This document shows, one piece after another, positions 25,209 through 34,839 of a DNA stretch of 64,000 nucleotides. Each line of letters starts with the position of its first letter. Position 1 is the first letter of the stretch. Origin of the DNA: Sphingomonas trueperi. GTDB lineage: Bacteria; Pseudomonadota; Alphaproteobacteria; Sphingomonadales; Sphingomonadaceae. A program made the position numbers and the translations under genes. Location: contig NZ_JAATJB010000005.1 of the NCBI RefSeq assembly GCF_011927635.1, positions 62,001 to 126,000 of the forward strand, given 5' to 3'. The notes under the pieces were generated by a model. It did no database searches. It had not been told where the DNA came from and saw only the letters and a list, made by a program, of their open reading frames with translations.

Positions 25209-26573
25209 GTGACCGACCTCGCGTCCCCCGATCGCCTGAACGAGGCTCGTACCGCGCTCGCCGAGGCGATGGCACTGCACGAACAGGGGGATTTGGCGGC
25301 GGCCGAGCGGCAGTATCGCGTGGCGCTCGCCCACGGCTATCGCGCGGTGGAGATCCTGCCATTGCTGGCCGGCTTGCTGGGGCGGCTCTCGCGCCCCGAG
25401 GATGCGCTGGTCGCCTGGGACGAGCTGCTCGCAACCGAACCCGATCATGCCGTCGCGTTGCATGAGAAGGGCCTGACGCTCCACTGGCTCGGCCGCAGCG
25501 ACGCGGCGATCGCACCGCTGGAACGCGCCTGCGCCCTCGATCCGGACAATCCCACCGCGCTGGGCAACCTCGCGGTCGTGCTGGCCGATGTCGGGCGCAA
25601 CCAAGAGGCGCTGCATTGCTTCCGCCGCGCGCTCGCGTTGCAGCCGGACAATCTCCACCTGCGCCACCAGGTCCGGCGCCTCGGCTCGGGCGCGGTGCCC
25701 TTCTGGCATATCCCGATGATGAACGACGCGCCGCGCAACGATGCGTTCGAGGCGGCGATTAAGGCGGCGATCGCCGTCGCCGGGCCCGATGCGCGGGTGC
25801 TCGACATCGGCGCGGGCAGCGGGCTATTGTCGCTGATGGCGGCGCGGGCAGGGGTGCGCAAGGTCGTCGCCTGCGAGATGGAGCCGCTGATCGCCGAGAT
25901 GGCGCAGACCATCGTCGCGCAGAACGGCTATGCCGGTCGGGTTACCGTCCATGCCAAGCCTTCGACCGAACTCGCCATCGGCGCCGAACTGGATGCGCCG
26001 GCGGACATCCTGGTCTCGGAAATCCTCTCCAGCGACCTGCTGACCGAGAAGGTGCTCGACACTTTCGAGGACGCCCATCGCCGCCTGCTCGCGCCCGACG
26101 CGATCGTCATCCCGCGCGCCGCCACCGCGATGGGCTGCCTCGTCGCCAGCGACAATCTCGCCGACTATGTCTTTGTCGGTGACGTGTCCGGGTTCGACCT
26201 TTCGGCCTTCACCGCCTTCGGGCCGCAGCGCCTGCCGATCCACGGCACGATGACCGGCTGGCAGCGGCTGTCCGACGATCAGGAACTGGTGCGGCTGGAC
26301 CTCACGCAGAAGAAGCACGACGCGACGCTTGCACGGTTGCGCATTCCGGTCACCGCCAGCGGCCGCGCGGTGGGCATCGTGCAGTGGATGCACATCGATC
26401 TGTGGGAAGGCGTGACCTTCGACAATCATCCGAGCGGCTATCACGATGGCGGCTGGCTGCAGGTGCTGCATAGCTTCCCCGAGCCGATCGAGGTCACGGC
26501 GGGCGAAACGCTCGACATCGCGGTCGGCCATGACCGGATCACGCTGATCCTGATGCCGCTGGAGAGTGGCTGA
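25209..26573 (+). CDS. TPR protein with C-terminal arginine methyltransferase-like domain
   Basis: 454 residues from a GTG at 25209 with AAGGA seven bases upstream. Residues ~10-155 form about four tetratricopeptide repeats (ALHEQGDLAAAERQYRVALA, LGNLAVVLADVGRNQEALHC). A SAM methyltransferase follows: motif I VLDIGAGSGLLSLMAARAG near residue 197 and the acidic loop VVACEMEPLIAEMA. The stretch SEILSSDLLTE near residue 270 has two glutamates nine positions apart, the same spacing as the double-E loop that binds substrate arginine in PRMTs. The later IVQWMHIDLWEGVTF and GGWLQVLHSF resemble the barrel of PRMT7/PRMT9. TPR plus PRMT is the layout of eukaryotic PRMT9. The substrate is unknown; ribosomal-protein methylation is an alternative. 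Confidence 0.8.
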   Translation: MTDLASPDRLNEARTALAEAMALHEQGDLAAAERQYRVALAHGYRAVEILPLLAGLLGRLSRPEDALVAWDELLATEPDHAVALHEKGLTLHWLGRSDAAIAPLERACALDPDNPTALGNLAVVLADVGRNQEALHCFRRALALQPDNLHLRHQVRRLGSGAVPFWHIPMMNDAPRNDAFEAAIKAAIAVAGPDARVLDIGAGSGLLSLMAARAGVRKVVACEMEPLIAEMAQTIVAQNGYAGRVTVHAKPSTELAIGAELDAPADILVSEILSSDLLTEKVLDTFEDAHRRLLAPDAIVIPRAATAMGCLVASDNLADYVFVGDVSGFDLSAFTAFGPQRLPIHGTMTGWQRLSDDQELVRLDLTQKKHDATLARLRIPVTASGRAVGIVQWMHIDLWEGVTFDNHPSGYHDGGWLQVLHSFPEPIEVTAGETLDIAVGHDRITLILMPLESG

Positions 26574-26612
26574 GGCGCGGGCCCTGCGTTTGCTCTAAGG
26601 GAGAAAAGGGGC

Positions 26613-26640
26613 AGCGGGCGACCCGAAGGTCACCCGCTTT
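26613..26640 (+). terminator. Terminator after the TPR-methyltransferase gene
   Basis: Arms AGCGGGCGACC and GGTCACCCGCT pair at ten of eleven positions around the loop CGAA and are followed by TTTAT. It separates the methyltransferase gene from the convergent tRNA gene. Confidence 0.8.
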
Positions 26641-26657
26641 ATCCCAAATGCAAGTAA

Positions 26658-26734
26658 TGGTCGGGGAGAGAGGATTCGAACCTCCGGCCCCTGCCTCCCG
26701 AAGACAGTGCTCTACCAGGCTGAGCTACTCCCCG
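26658..26734 (-). tRNA. tRNA-Pro (anticodon CGG)
   Basis: 77 bases on the minus strand folding as a full cloverleaf. The acceptor stem is CGGGGAG / CTCCCCG, the discriminator base is A, and the 3' CCA is encoded. The anticodon stem CTGTC/GGCAG holds the loop TTCGGGA, giving anticodon CGG, which reads CCG codons. The T arm contains GGTTCGAATCC. In this GC-rich genome CCG is expected to be a common proline codon. Confidence 0.96.
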
Positions 26735-26790
26735 ACGGAGTCCGGTCTACAATGCTTTCGGGAGCAGACCGGCTTGAGCTTGGAGGCGCG

Positions 26791-26820
26791 CCTATAAGGG
26801 TGGGTTGGCCGAGCCGTCAA
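26791..26820 (-). promoter_or_regulatory. Sigma-70-like promoter for tRNA-Pro
   Basis: On the minus strand a -35 box TTGACG (26820-26815) is followed, after a spacer of 17-18 bases, by TTATAGG, which contains the -10 box. Transcription would start near 26784, about 50 bases before the mature tRNA. Confidence 0.7.
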
Positions 26821-26921
26821 GCGGTTCGTTGCAGCAAAAAGACGAACCCATGCTTTTTTTCCGCATCGCTCCCTTTCCCGCTCTCGACCGCCCCTCGGCG
26901 GACCGATAAGCCTCGCCGCCA

Positions 26922-27476
26922 ATGTCACCGATCGAAGCCGTCGCCACCCTGCTGGGGCTCGCCAATGTCGCGCTGGTCGTGCGGCGGAGCCTGTGGAACT
27001 ATCCCTTCGCGCTGGCGATGGTGACGCTGTACGCCTGGATCTTCCTGCAGGCGCGGCTGTACAGCGACGCGCTGCTCCAAGGCTTCTATTTCATCGTCAA
27101 CGGCTATGGCTGGTGGAACTGGCGGCAGGCCAAGGCGGAAGCGGGCGAGGTGCCGGTGGTGCGGCTGTCCAACCGCGCGCGGCTCGGCTGCGCGGCGGGC
27201 GCTGCGCTCGTCGCGCTCGGCTGGGGCGCACTGATGTCTCGCCTGACCGATGCGGCCTTTCCCTGGTGGGATGGCACGATCGCGGTGCTGAGCATCGTCG
27301 CGCAGATCCTCCAGTCGCGCCGCGCCTGGGAATGCTGGCCGCTGTGGATCGTGGTGGACCTGCTCGCCATTCCCTTGTTCCTGGTGAAGGGGCTGTGGCT
27401 CACCGCCGTGCTCTATTGTCTTTTCCTCGCGCTTTCGGTGTGGGGAGCGATCGACTGGACCAAGGCTCGCGCATGA
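26922..27476 (+). CDS. pnuC: Nicotinamide riboside transporter PnuC
   Basis: Inner-membrane facilitator of 184 residues with about seven helices. Family motifs are visible: the early RRSLWNYPFALAMVTLYAWI, then QGFYFIVNGYGWWNWRQ, and the late WPLWIVVDLLAIPLFLVKGL. PnuC passes nicotinamide riboside, which is trapped by phosphorylation inside. The stop overlaps the next gene (ATGA), and that gene encodes the expected kinase. Some PnuC paralogues carry thiamine or riboflavin instead, but the kinase partner favours nicotinamide riboside. Confidence 0.93.
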   Translation: MSPIEAVATLLGLANVALVVRRSLWNYPFALAMVTLYAWIFLQARLYSDALLQGFYFIVNGYGWWNWRQAKAEAGEVPVVRLSNRARLGCAAGAALVALGWGALMSRLTDAAFPWWDGTIAVLSIVAQILQSRRAWECWPLWIVVDLLAIPLFLVKGLWLTAVLYCLFLALSVWGAIDWTKARA

Positions 27477-27997
27477 TTCCTCGCACCATCTGCCTCCACG
27501 GACCCGAAAGCACGGGAAAGACCACGGTCGCGGCGCGGCTCGCAGCGGCGCTCGGGGGCACGGTGCTCGACGAATATGGCCGCGAATATGCCGAGGCGCG
27601 CGGCACCGATTTCACGATGGCCGATCTGGTCGAGATCGCCAAGACGCACGATGCCGGCACCCGCATGATGCTGGAGACGACCGCGCCGCCGCTAATCCTC
27701 GACACCGATCCGCTGATGACCGCCGTCTGGGCAGACATGCTGTTCGGCACGCGCGATCCCTGGTTCGATGCCTGGCAGGGCACGGCGGACGTCTACCTCC
27801 TGTTCGACATCGATCTGCCCTGGGTCGCGGACGGCACGCGGCTGTTCGGCACGCGTCCATTGCGGCAGCGCTTCTTCGATCTGTCGCGCGCCGAACTCGA
27901 GCGCCGCGGGGTGCGCTGGGCGCTGGTGCAGGGAGAAGGGGAGGCGCGCACCGCCGCCGCGCTCGCCGCAATCGAGGCTTTTGGGCAACAGATCTGA
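27473..27997 (+). CDS. NadR-type nicotinamide riboside kinase (AAA ATPase-like)
   Basis: 174 residues with a P-loop at the very start (CLHGPESTGKTTVAARLA), as in the kinase domain of NadR. Other matching patches are VLDEYGREYAEARG, the lid-side Asp in PLILDTDPLMTAVWADMLFG and DVYLLFDIDLPWVADGTR. The N-terminal helix-turn-helix and adenylyltransferase domains of enterobacterial NadR are absent, so this is a stand-alone ribosylnicotinamide kinase that produces NMN. It is translationally coupled to pnuC. Confidence 0.9.
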   Translation: MIPRTICLHGPESTGKTTVAARLAAALGGTVLDEYGREYAEARGTDFTMADLVEIAKTHDAGTRMMLETTAPPLILDTDPLMTAVWADMLFGTRDPWFDAWQGTADVYLLFDIDLPWVADGTRLFGTRPLRQRFFDLSRAELERRGVRWALVQGEGEARTAAALAAIEAFGQQI

Positions 27998-28170
27998 GGA
28001 ACCGGCGGCCGCCGGAATTCCGTCACAGGAAGTTCACAATCCGAGCCTAGCGCCGCCCCCGACGGCAACGGGAACCCACTATCAAATAATTGGCATCGCC
28101 GGTGAAATGCCGGGCTGCGGTTCCGCGTGCCGTTCAAACACAAGACCAAATATCCATTCGGGGAAAACCA

Positions 28171-30450
28171 ATGCTGAAACTCGCGCGCGACAAGCGCAGC
28201 CTGCTGCTCGGCGCCGCCCTTGGCGCGCTGTTCACGTCCGATTTCGCCTTCGCCCAGGATACGCAGGCGAATGACGGCCTGAGCGACATCGTCGTCACCG
28301 CCGAGCGCCGCCCGGAAAACCAGCAGGACGTGCCGCTCTCGGTCGCGGTGCTGCCGGCGTCGCAGGCGCGCGATTACACCGCCGGCGGCGACGACACGCT
28401 GCTCGCGCTCTCGGGCAAGGTGCCGGGCCTGTATGTCGAATCCTCGACCGGCCGCATCTTCCCGCGCTTCTACATCCGCGGCCTCGGCAACGTCGATTTC
28501 TACCTCGGCGCCTCGCAGCCGGTCTCGATCATCCAGGACGACATCGTCCTCGAGCATGTCGTGATGAAGTCGAACCCGGTGTTTGACGTGAACCAGATCG
28601 AAGTGCTGCGTGGGCCGCAGGGTTCGCTGTTCGGCCGCAACACCACCGCCGGCATCATCAAGTTCGATTCGATCCGCCCCTCGCAGCAGTTCGAGGGCCG
28701 CGGCACCGCCAGCTATGGCAGCTATAACAGCGTCAATGTCGATGCGGGCGTCGGCGGGCCGATCATCCAGGACAAGCTCGCCTTCCGCATCTCGGGGCTG
28801 TACCAGCACCGCGACGACTATATCGACAACAGCTACACCGGCCCGAGCGCCGACGGCACGCGCGTCGGGCGCAAGGATGCCGCGGGCGGCTTCAACGAGA
28901 AGGACGTGCGCCTGCAGCTGCTCGCGACGCCCAGCGAGACGCTGTCGATCCTCGCCTCGGGCCACGCCCGCTGGTATGACGGCACCGCCACCGTGTTCCG
29001 CCGCGGCGCGCTCAACCTGGGTTCAAACAAGATCCGCGGCGTCGACTTCACCAGCGCGCGCTGGGACGAGGGCGCCGACAATCCGCAGAACTACAAGACC
29101 GCCGGCGGCTCGGTCCACGTCAACTGGGATCTCGGCGGTGTGACGCTGACCTCGATCACCGGCTACGAGACGCTGTCGGGCTATAGCCGTGGAGACACCG
29201 ATGGCGGTGCTGCGGCCGATTTCGGCAATGCCGGCTTCGGCGAGTCGATGGGCCGGGTGAAGGGCCTCGACCAGTGGACCGAGGAATTCCGCGTCGCCAG
29301 CAACGGCAACGGCCCGCTCAAGTGGCAGGTCGGCGCGATGTATTTCGACGCGCGCGACATCACCGATTTCTACCAGCGCGCCTATTTCCTGAGCGGCACC
29401 GCCAACAACCCGAATAACTGGGTCCGGCTGCACAACGTCAACACCAGCTGGGCGGTGTTCGGCCAGGCGAGCTACGAGGTCGCCCCGCAGCTCACGATCA
29501 CCGCTGGCGGCCGCGTGACCGAGGACACCAAGACCACCGATCTGCTGAAGACCGCAAACACGATTGCAAACGCCGTCACCTATACTGGCCGTCGCCACGT
29601 CCGCCTGTCCGACACGCAGCCGAGCTGGGACCTGAGCGCGCGCTACGAGGTCAACCCCGATCTCAGCGTCTATGCCCGGGTTGCCAAGGGCTTCCGTGGT
29701 CCGACCATCCAGGGGCGTTCGGCGGTGTTCAACTCGGACTTCACCACCGCCACCTCGGAGAAGATCCTGTCGTGGGAAGCCGGCCTGAAGAGCCAGATCG
29801 GCCGCACGCTGCGCTTCAACCTGTCGGGCTTCTATTACACGGTCGACGACATCCAGCTCAACGGCAACGACCTCAACGGCAACGGCGTGCTGCTTAACGC
29901 CAACAAGGCCAAGGCCTATGGCATGGAAGCCGATCTCGACTGGAAGCCGGTGCGCAACCTGTCGATCCAGGCGGGCCTGAGCCTGCTGCACAGCGAGATC
30001 GACGACCAGAACCTCGAAGCGCAGGTCTGCGCGTTCGGCGGTGCGGTAACCTGCACCGTGCTCGATCCGCTGCGCAAGCAGGGCTCGCTGTTCCTGGCGA
30101 AGATCGACGGCAACCCGCTGCCGAACGCGCCGGAATACAATCTCAGCCTCAACGCGCGGTACGATGTGCCGCTCGCCAATAGCGGCCGCGTGTTCGTCTC
30201 GACCGACTGGAACCTGCAGGGCTACACCAACTTCGTCCTGTACGAGACCAAGGAGTTTACCGCGAACGGCAACTTCGAGGGTGGCCTGAAGATCGGCTAT
30301 GCCGCGCCGGACGACGCCTGGGAGATCGCAGGCTTCGTGCGCAACATCACCAACGAGATGAATCTCAAGGGCGTGATCGAGAACTATCGCGCTGCCGTGC
30401 TCAACGAGCCGCGGGTGTTCGGCGTCTCGCTGAGCGGCAAGTTCAAGTAA
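28171..30450 (+). CDS. TonB-dependent outer-membrane receptor
   Basis: 759 residues from the ATG at 28171, with signal peptide ending FAFAQ. A TonB-box-like segment [20 protein letters not shown] precedes the plug ([38 protein letters not shown]). The rest is a 22-strand-type barrel ending in a terminal aromatic region ([10 protein letters not shown]). It lies 173 bases downstream of pnuC and the kinase on the same strand; that gap shows no terminator and no riboswitch I could recognise. The most economical reading is that it imports nicotinamide riboside or another NAD precursor for PnuC. This rests on gene order, not on a ligand motif. Confidence 0.92.
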   Translation: MLKLARDKRSLLLGAALGALFTSDFAFAQDTQANDGLSDIVVTAERRPENQQDVPLSVAVLPASQARDYTAGGDDTLLALSGKVPGLYVESSTGRIFPRFYIRGLGNVDFYLGASQPVSIIQDDIVLEHVVMKSNPVFDVNQIEVLRGPQGSLFGRNTTAGIIKFDSIRPSQQFEGRGTASYGSYNSVNVDAGVGGPIIQDKLAFRISGLYQHRDDYIDNSYTGPSADGTRVGRKDAAGGFNEKDVRLQLLATPSETLSILASGHARWYDGTATVFRRGALNLGSNKIRGVDFTSARWDEGADNPQNYKTAGGSVHVNWDLGGVTLTSITGYETLSGYSRGDTDGGAAADFGNAGFGESMGRVKGLDQWTEEFRVASNGNGPLKWQVGAMYFDARDITDFYQRAYFLSGTANNPNNWVRLHNVNTSWAVFGQASYEVAPQLTITAGGRVTEDTKTTDLLKTANTIANAVTYTGRRHVRLSDTQPSWDLSARYEVNPDLSVYARVAKGFRGPTIQGRSAVFNSDFTTATSEKILSWEAGLKSQIGRTLRFNLSGFYYTVDDIQLNGNDLNGNGVLLNANKAKAYGMEADLDWKPVRNLSIQAGLSLLHSEIDDQNLEAQVCAFGGAVTCTVLDPLRKQGSLFLAKIDGNPLPNAPEYNLSLNARYDVPLANSGRVFVSTDWNLQGYTNFVLYETKEFTANGNFEGGLKIGYAAPDDAWEIAGFVRNITNEMNLKGVIENYRAAVLNEPRVFGVSLSGKFK

Positions 30451-30462
30451 GCCCAATCGGCT

Positions 30463-30486
30463 GCGCCTCCCCCGCCGGGGAGGTGC
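30463..30486. repeat. Short hairpin sharing the CCTCCCC/GGGGAGG core
   Basis: GCGCCTCCCC and GGGGAGGTGC form a ten-base stem with one G-T pair around CGCC. The core is the same as in the repeats at 16.5 and 33.5 kb. It may be a solo half-unit of that family. Confidence 0.6.
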
Positions 30487-30498
30487 GACGGACAAGAG

Positions 30499-30536
30499 AA
30501 AAGGGCCGCCGCGGGATCTCCGCGCCGGCCCTTTTT
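30499..30536. terminator. Bidirectional terminator between TonB receptor and CsgG-like gene
   Basis: Arms AAAAGGGCCG and CGGCCCTTTTT enclose a GC-rich inner part that can extend the stem. With A runs on one side and T runs on the other it suits the convergent genes on each side. Confidence 0.85.
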
Positions 30537-30553
30537 CCTTTACCCGCGCCCGA

Positions 30554-31516
30554 TCAGTTGGACGGGGCGAGCTTGGTGTTCAGCACCCATCCGACATTGT
30601 CGTTCTCGTCGGCGACTTCCCACCACAGGCCGTCCTTCTTGCCGGTGGGGTAGAGGATCGCGCCCACCGGCAGCGTGCGGATCACCTTGCCGGTCGCAGC
30701 CGGCAGGGTGCGCATCGCCACCGGCGCCTGGGCGGTGAAGGTCTTGGTCGGGGCCGCCTGCGCAGTGCCCTCGTCGCCGGGGCGCACCAGGCCGAGCTCG
30801 TTGACCATCTTCGAATAGGCGTCGATGAAGGCCAGCGTTACGATCCGGCCGATATCGGTATTGTCATAGCCGCCGCCGACCGCACCCAGCCCGCCGCCGA
30901 TGAAGCCGACGCCGCCGCCCGCGCCCCAGCTCACGCTGTTCTTCGAGGCATAGCCTTCCTGGGTGGAGATCGTTTCGGTGGTGCGGACATTGGTGAGCGA
31001 GAGGACGGTGTTCGCCTCCATCTTGCGCGACTTGATGCCGCCCAGCAGGCCGCCGATCGGCCCGCCGATGATGCCGCCGGCCGCACCGGCCACGCCGCTG
31101 CCCGCCGCATTGCGGTTCGAGGCCTGCACCTCGGCGACCAGAACATAGTCCGCCGCCTTGATCTGGCCCTGGCCGACATTGGCGCCGCGCTGGTGGCCGA
31201 GATTGCCGCCGATGTTGCGCTCCAGCTCGGCCGCCTGCAGGCCCGAGCCGCGGTCGACGAGGTTGAAGCAGCCCGAACGCTGGACCAGCACCTTCAGCAG
31301 CTTCTGCGGCGGCGCCAGCGAATACTGCGTCCAGCCGCGGGGATCGTCGCCGTCAACGATCGAGAGCGTGCCCAGCTTGCGTGCGCAATGCGGCACGTCC
31401 TGCATCGCCTGTTCCTGCGTGCGCTGGGTCTTGGTCGGCTTGCTCTGGGCGAGCGCGGGAACCGCGCCCACGCACAACGCCATCGCCCCGGCGGCGCCGA
31501 GCAACTGCTTCATCAT
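30554..31516 (-). CDS. CsgG/HfaB-family protein with C-terminal SH3-like domain
   Basis: 320 residues. The ATG at 31516 has GGGAGG ten bases upstream, and the signal peptide ends AVPALAQ. The CsgG-like domain is seen as [36 protein letters not shown] and [20 protein letters not shown], with Gly-rich segments ([20 protein letters not shown]) that may be membrane-spanning. Residues ~250-318 form an SH3-like domain ([39 protein letters not shown]). CsgG forms the curli export pore and HfaB helps secrete holdfast proteins; the Cys of a lipobox is absent here, so it is probably soluble or differently anchored. No curli or holdfast genes are adjacent. Confidence 0.8.
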   Translation of the reverse strand: MMKQLLGAAGAMALCVGAVPALAQSKPTKTQRTQEQAMQDVPHCARKLGTLSIVDGDDPRGWTQYSLAPPQKLLKVLVQRSGCFNLVDRGSGLQAAELERNIGGNLGHQRGANVGQGQIKAADYVLVAEVQASNRNAAGSGVAGAAGGIIGGPIGGLLGGIKSRKMEANTVLSLTNVRTTETISTQEGYASKNSVSWGAGGGVGFIGGGLGAVGGGYDNTDIGRIVTLAFIDAYSKMVNELGLVRPGDEGTAQAAPTKTFTAQAPVAMRTLPAATGKVIRTLPVGAILYPTGKKDGLWWEVADENDNVGWVLNTKLAPSN

Positions 31517-31678
31517 GATACTAAAACCTCCCTGTACAACCAGGCGGCCCGAAGTGGGAAGAGACCGCCCCCCGGTCGCGTGCGTAACAGAATGGATCGC
31601 GTCGGCCTAGCGCGCTTGCGACCTCGTGCAATCCGGTACTTTGGCTTTTGCCCGCAGCCTGCTATCGGCCGCGGAATC

Positions 31679-33487
31679 ATGGCCACCGACATCACCAAGA
31701 TCCGCAATTTCTCGATCATCGCGCATATCGACCATGGCAAGTCGACGCTCGCCGACCGGCTGATCCAGCGCACCGGCGGGCTGGCCGACCGCGAAATGTC
31801 CGAGCAAGTCCTTGATAACATGGATATCGAGAAGGAACGCGGGATCACCATCAAGGCGCAGACCGTGCGCCTGGAATGGAAGGGCCATGTCCTCAACCTG
31901 ATGGACACGCCCGGTCACGTCGACTTCGCCTATGAGGTGAGCCGCAGCCTCGCCGCCTGCGAGGGCGCGCTGCTCGTCGTCGACGCAGCCCAAGGCGTGG
32001 AAGCGCAGACGCTCGCCAATGTCTACCAGTCGATCGAGCACGACCACGAGATCATTCCCGTGATCAACAAGATCGACCTCCCCTCGGCCGAGCCCGAAAA
32101 GGTCCGCGCCGAGATCGAGGACGTGATCGGCCTCGACGCCTCCAACGCCGTGCTCGCCAGCGCCAAGAGCGGCATCGGTATCGACGAGATCCTCGACGCG
32201 ATCGTCGCGCGCATCCCCTCGCCCAGGGGCGACCCCAATGCCCCGCTCAAGGCGATGCTGGTCGACAGCTGGTACGACCCGTATCTCGGCGTCGTCATCC
32301 TCGTCCGCGTGATCGACGGCTCGATCCGGAAGGGCCAGCAGGTCAAGTTCATGCAGACCGGCACGACCCATCTGGTCGACCGCGTCGGCGCCTTCCGCCC
32401 CAAGATCGAGCAGCTGCCCGATCTCGGCCCCGGCGAGATCGGCTTCATCACCGCGCAGATCAAGGAAGTCGCGCAGGCCCGCGTCGGCGACACGCTGACC
32501 GACGCCAAGAAGCCCGCCGCCGAGCCGCTGCCGGGCTTCAAGGAAGTCCAGCCGGTCGTCTTCTGCGGCCTGTTCCCGGTCGACGCCGCCGACTTCGAGA
32601 AGCTGCGCGAGAGCATCTCCAAGCTGCGCCTCAACGACGCCTCGTTCAGCTTCGAGATGGAGACCTCGGCCGCGCTCGGCTTCGGCTTCCGCTGCGGCTT
32701 CCTGGGCCTGCTGCACCTGGAGATCATCCAGGAGCGGCTGATGCGCGAGTACGACCTCGACCTCATCACCACCGCGCCGAGCGTGGTCTACAAGATGAAG
32801 CTCACCAAATCGGCCGGCGAGGCCGAGGGCAAGGAGATCGAGCTCCACAACCCCGCCGACATGCCCGATCCCAACCGGATCGAGGAGATCCAGGAGCCGT
32901 GGATCCAGGCGGTGATCTACATGCCCGACGAATATCTGGGGCCGATCCTCAAGCTCTGCCAGGATCGCCGCGGCATCCAGAAGAACCTCACCTATGTCGG
33001 CGGCCGCGCGCAGCTGACCTACGAGCTGCCGCTAAACGAAGTGGTGTTCGACTTCTACGATCGCCTCAAGTCGATCAGCCGCGGCTATGCCAGCTTCGAC
33101 TATGAGCAGATCGGCTACCGCGCCGGCGACCTGGTCAAGATGGGCATCCTGGTCAACAACGAGCCGGTCGACGCGCTGAGCATGATCGTCCACCGCTCGA
33201 CCGCCGAGAGCCGCGGCCGCGGCATGTGCGAGCGGCTCAAGGACCTGATCCCGCGCCATTTGTTCAAGATCCCGATCCAGGCGGCGATCGGCGGCAAGGT
33301 GATCGCCCGCGAGACGATCGCCGCGATGCGCAAGGACGTGACCGCGAAATGCTATGGCGGCGACGCCAGCCGCAAGCGCAAGCTGCTGGACAAGCAGAAG
33401 GAAGGCAAGAAGCGGATGCGCGAATATGGCAGCGTGCAGATCCCGCAGGAAGCCTTCATCGCCGCGCTGCGGATGGGCGAGGAGTAA
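31679..33487 (+). CDS. lepA: Elongation factor 4 (LepA)
   Basis: Ribosomal back-translocation GTPase of 602 residues, the normal length. The start ATG at 31679 gives [23 protein letters not shown]-binding motifs are AHIDHGKST (G1), DTPGH (G3) and NKIDLP (G4). EF-G-like domains follow, and the LepA-specific C-terminal domain ends in the Lys-rich [20 protein letters not shown]. It acts on the ribosome and is monocistronic here, followed by a hairpin. Confidence 0.97.
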   Translation: MATDITKIRNFSIIAHIDHGKSTLADRLIQRTGGLADREMSEQVLDNMDIEKERGITIKAQTVRLEWKGHVLNLMDTPGHVDFAYEVSRSLAACEGALLVVDAAQGVEAQTLANVYQSIEHDHEIIPVINKIDLPSAEPEKVRAEIEDVIGLDASNAVLASAKSGIGIDEILDAIVARIPSPRGDPNAPLKAMLVDSWYDPYLGVVILVRVIDGSIRKGQQVKFMQTGTTHLVDRVGAFRPKIEQLPDLGPGEIGFITAQIKEVAQARVGDTLTDAKKPAAEPLPGFKEVQPVVFCGLFPVDAADFEKLRESISKLRLNDASFSFEMETSAALGFGFRCGFLGLLHLEIIQERLMREYDLDLITTAPSVVYKMKLTKSAGEAEGKEIELHNPADMPDPNRIEEIQEPWIQAVIYMPDEYLGPILKLCQDRRGIQKNLTYVGGRAQLTYELPLNEVVFDFYDRLKSISRGYASFDYEQIGYRAGDLVKMGILVNNEPVDALSMIVHRSTAESRGRGMCERLKDLIPRHLFKIPIQAAIGGKVIARETIAAMRKDVTAKCYGGDASRKRKLLDKQKEGKKRMREYGSVQIPQEAFIAALRMGEE

Positions 33488-33496
33488 GCGAAACCC

Positions 33497-33523
33497 AATT
33501 CCTCCCCGGAACGGGGAGGAATT
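33497..33523. repeat. Short hairpin after lepA, half-unit of the repeat family
   Basis: Perfect 12-base arms AATTCCTCCCCG and CGGGGAGGAATT around GAA, nine bases after the lepA stop. It repeats the outer arms of the large element that follows. It may also serve as the lepA transcript end, although no T run follows. Confidence 0.75.
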
Positions 33524-33541
33524 AGGTTCGCCGCGTCCTGA

Positions 33542-33713
33542 AAATTCCTCCCCGGAACGGGGAGGGGGACCATGGGCGCGAGCCCATGGTGGAGGGGCCG
33601 TCGCGCGAGCGGCGGGGTTCCCGCGTGCTCCAGCCGACCCGCGCCTGACGGCGCGGCCCCTCCACCCCGCGGCTGCGCCGCGCGGTCCCCCTCCCCGTGC
33701 CGGGGAGGAATTT
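33542..33713. repeat. Composite inverted repeat with nested hairpins, copy 2
   Basis: Outer arms AAATTCCTCCCC (33542-33553) and GGGGAGGAATTT (33702-33713) are perfect complements over 12 bases. Inside, the left part GGAGGGGGACC pairs with GGTCCCCCTCC on the right, and CCATGGGC-GCGA-GCCCATGG (33570-33589) is a hairpin of its own. TGGAGGGGCCG on the left is matched by GCGCGGCCCCTCCA on the right. The plan is that of copy 1 at 16525-16684, with a different centre. It fills the convergent space between lepA and the next gene. Confidence 0.85.
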
Positions 33714-33716
33714 GGG

Positions 33717-34718
33717 TTACCGCCCCTGCGCCGCCTTCCACGCCGCCCAGCTGTCCGACCGCGCGGCGGCTTCCCATTCGACCTGCGCCGCGGCCATGCG
33801 GCGTTCGGCGTCGCGTTGCGCGCGCCGGCGTTCGTCCCAGTCGGGGCCGCTGACCGTCGAGGTGCCCGGCGACCGCGCGTACAGGGGCAGCGGCGGGCGC
33901 TCCGGCTCGCCGCACTCGGCCCAGACCTTTCGGCGCATCGCGTCGAGCTTCGCGCTCATCGGATGCGCGAATTCCTGCTCGCGGCCGTGCTTGCCATAGT
34001 CGGTCGTGAAGAAGGTGATCATCGCGTCCGACATGCCGGCATTGGCGAGGATCAGCTCGATATGGGTGAGCTGGCGCAGCGTATAGTCGGCGGCGACGAT
34101 CCGGCCCTCCAGCCGCAGCTGGCGCTCGCTGCGCACCTTGGCGGCATAGCGGGTGAACAGCGTGTCGAGGACCTTGCGCATCTCCTCGGGCATCTTCGCG
34201 TCGGGCTCGGCCAGCGCCATGTACTCCGCCTTGCGCCGCGCGCAGACCGGGCAGGGGGCAGGCGCCTCCTCGCGCGCGACCGTATCGGGATGGCGGGTGC
34301 CGGGCGGCAGCGCGGCGAGGGCGCCATATTTCTCGGGATTGCGGTGGCGCAGGATGAACATCAGCAGGCGATCATTGTACCAGCGCTTCTCGCCGCACTG
34401 CTCGCCCTTGTAGAAGACCGGCACCGGCACGCCCTCGATCGCGCGTTCCATCGCGATGTCGCCCAGCCGATCGAGCCCGGCGGTGAGCGCCGCCTCCCAG
34501 GCGGCGCGGAAGCCGGCGCCTTGCGGGTGGAGGCGCAGCATATAGGCGCCCTCCTTGGCCATGTTGATCGACCGCGCCGCCGCGGTGACCGACCCGGTGG
34601 CGGCCAGCGCGGCGATGAACGCCCGCTGCCGCGCGGGCGTCCAGCCGTCGACGCGATGTTGGCGGGGTACCGGCGTGAAGTCCGGCACGACGAAGTCGGG
34701 GTTCGAGCGGTTCTTCAT
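33717..34718 (-). CDS. Hypothetical protein with N-terminal helix-turn-helix-like region
   Basis: 333 residues from the ATG at 34718; a TTG at 34736 in frame is less likely. Residues ~20-60 look like a helix-turn-helix found in small-terminase-type proteins (RAFIAALAATGSVTAAARSI). A CPVC-x2-RK pair (APCPVCARRKAEYM) could be half of a metal site. The C-terminal third is charged and helical (WDERRRAQRDAERRMAAAQV). I do not recognise a specific function; DNA binding is a guess from the first region. GC content matches the chromosome, so it belongs with the core rather than the low-GC insert upstream. Confidence 0.6.
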   Translation of the reverse strand: MKNRSNPDFVVPDFTPVPRQHRVDGWTPARQRAFIAALAATGSVTAAARSINMAKEGAYMLRLHPQGAGFRAAWEAALTAGLDRLGDIAMERAIEGVPVPVFYKGEQCGEKRWYNDRLLMFILRHRNPEKYGALAALPPGTRHPDTVAREEAPAPCPVCARRKAEYMALAEPDAKMPEEMRKVLDTLFTRYAAKVRSERQLRLEGRIVAADYTLRQLTHIELILANAGMSDAMITFFTTDYGKHGREQEFAHPMSAKLDAMRRKVWAECGEPERPPLPLYARSPGTSTVSGPDWDERRRAQRDAERRMAAAQVEWEAAARSDSWAAWKAAQGR

Positions 34719-34839
34719 GCATGTGCATGTAACCAAATAGGTTCGTGTAGGAAAGAGGAGAAGTGCTGTTGTTAAGGGACCAGAGATCGCTCGGAGATTT
34801 TTGAGCTATCTCTGGCGTGAAGATGTGTTTCGAGGTAAT

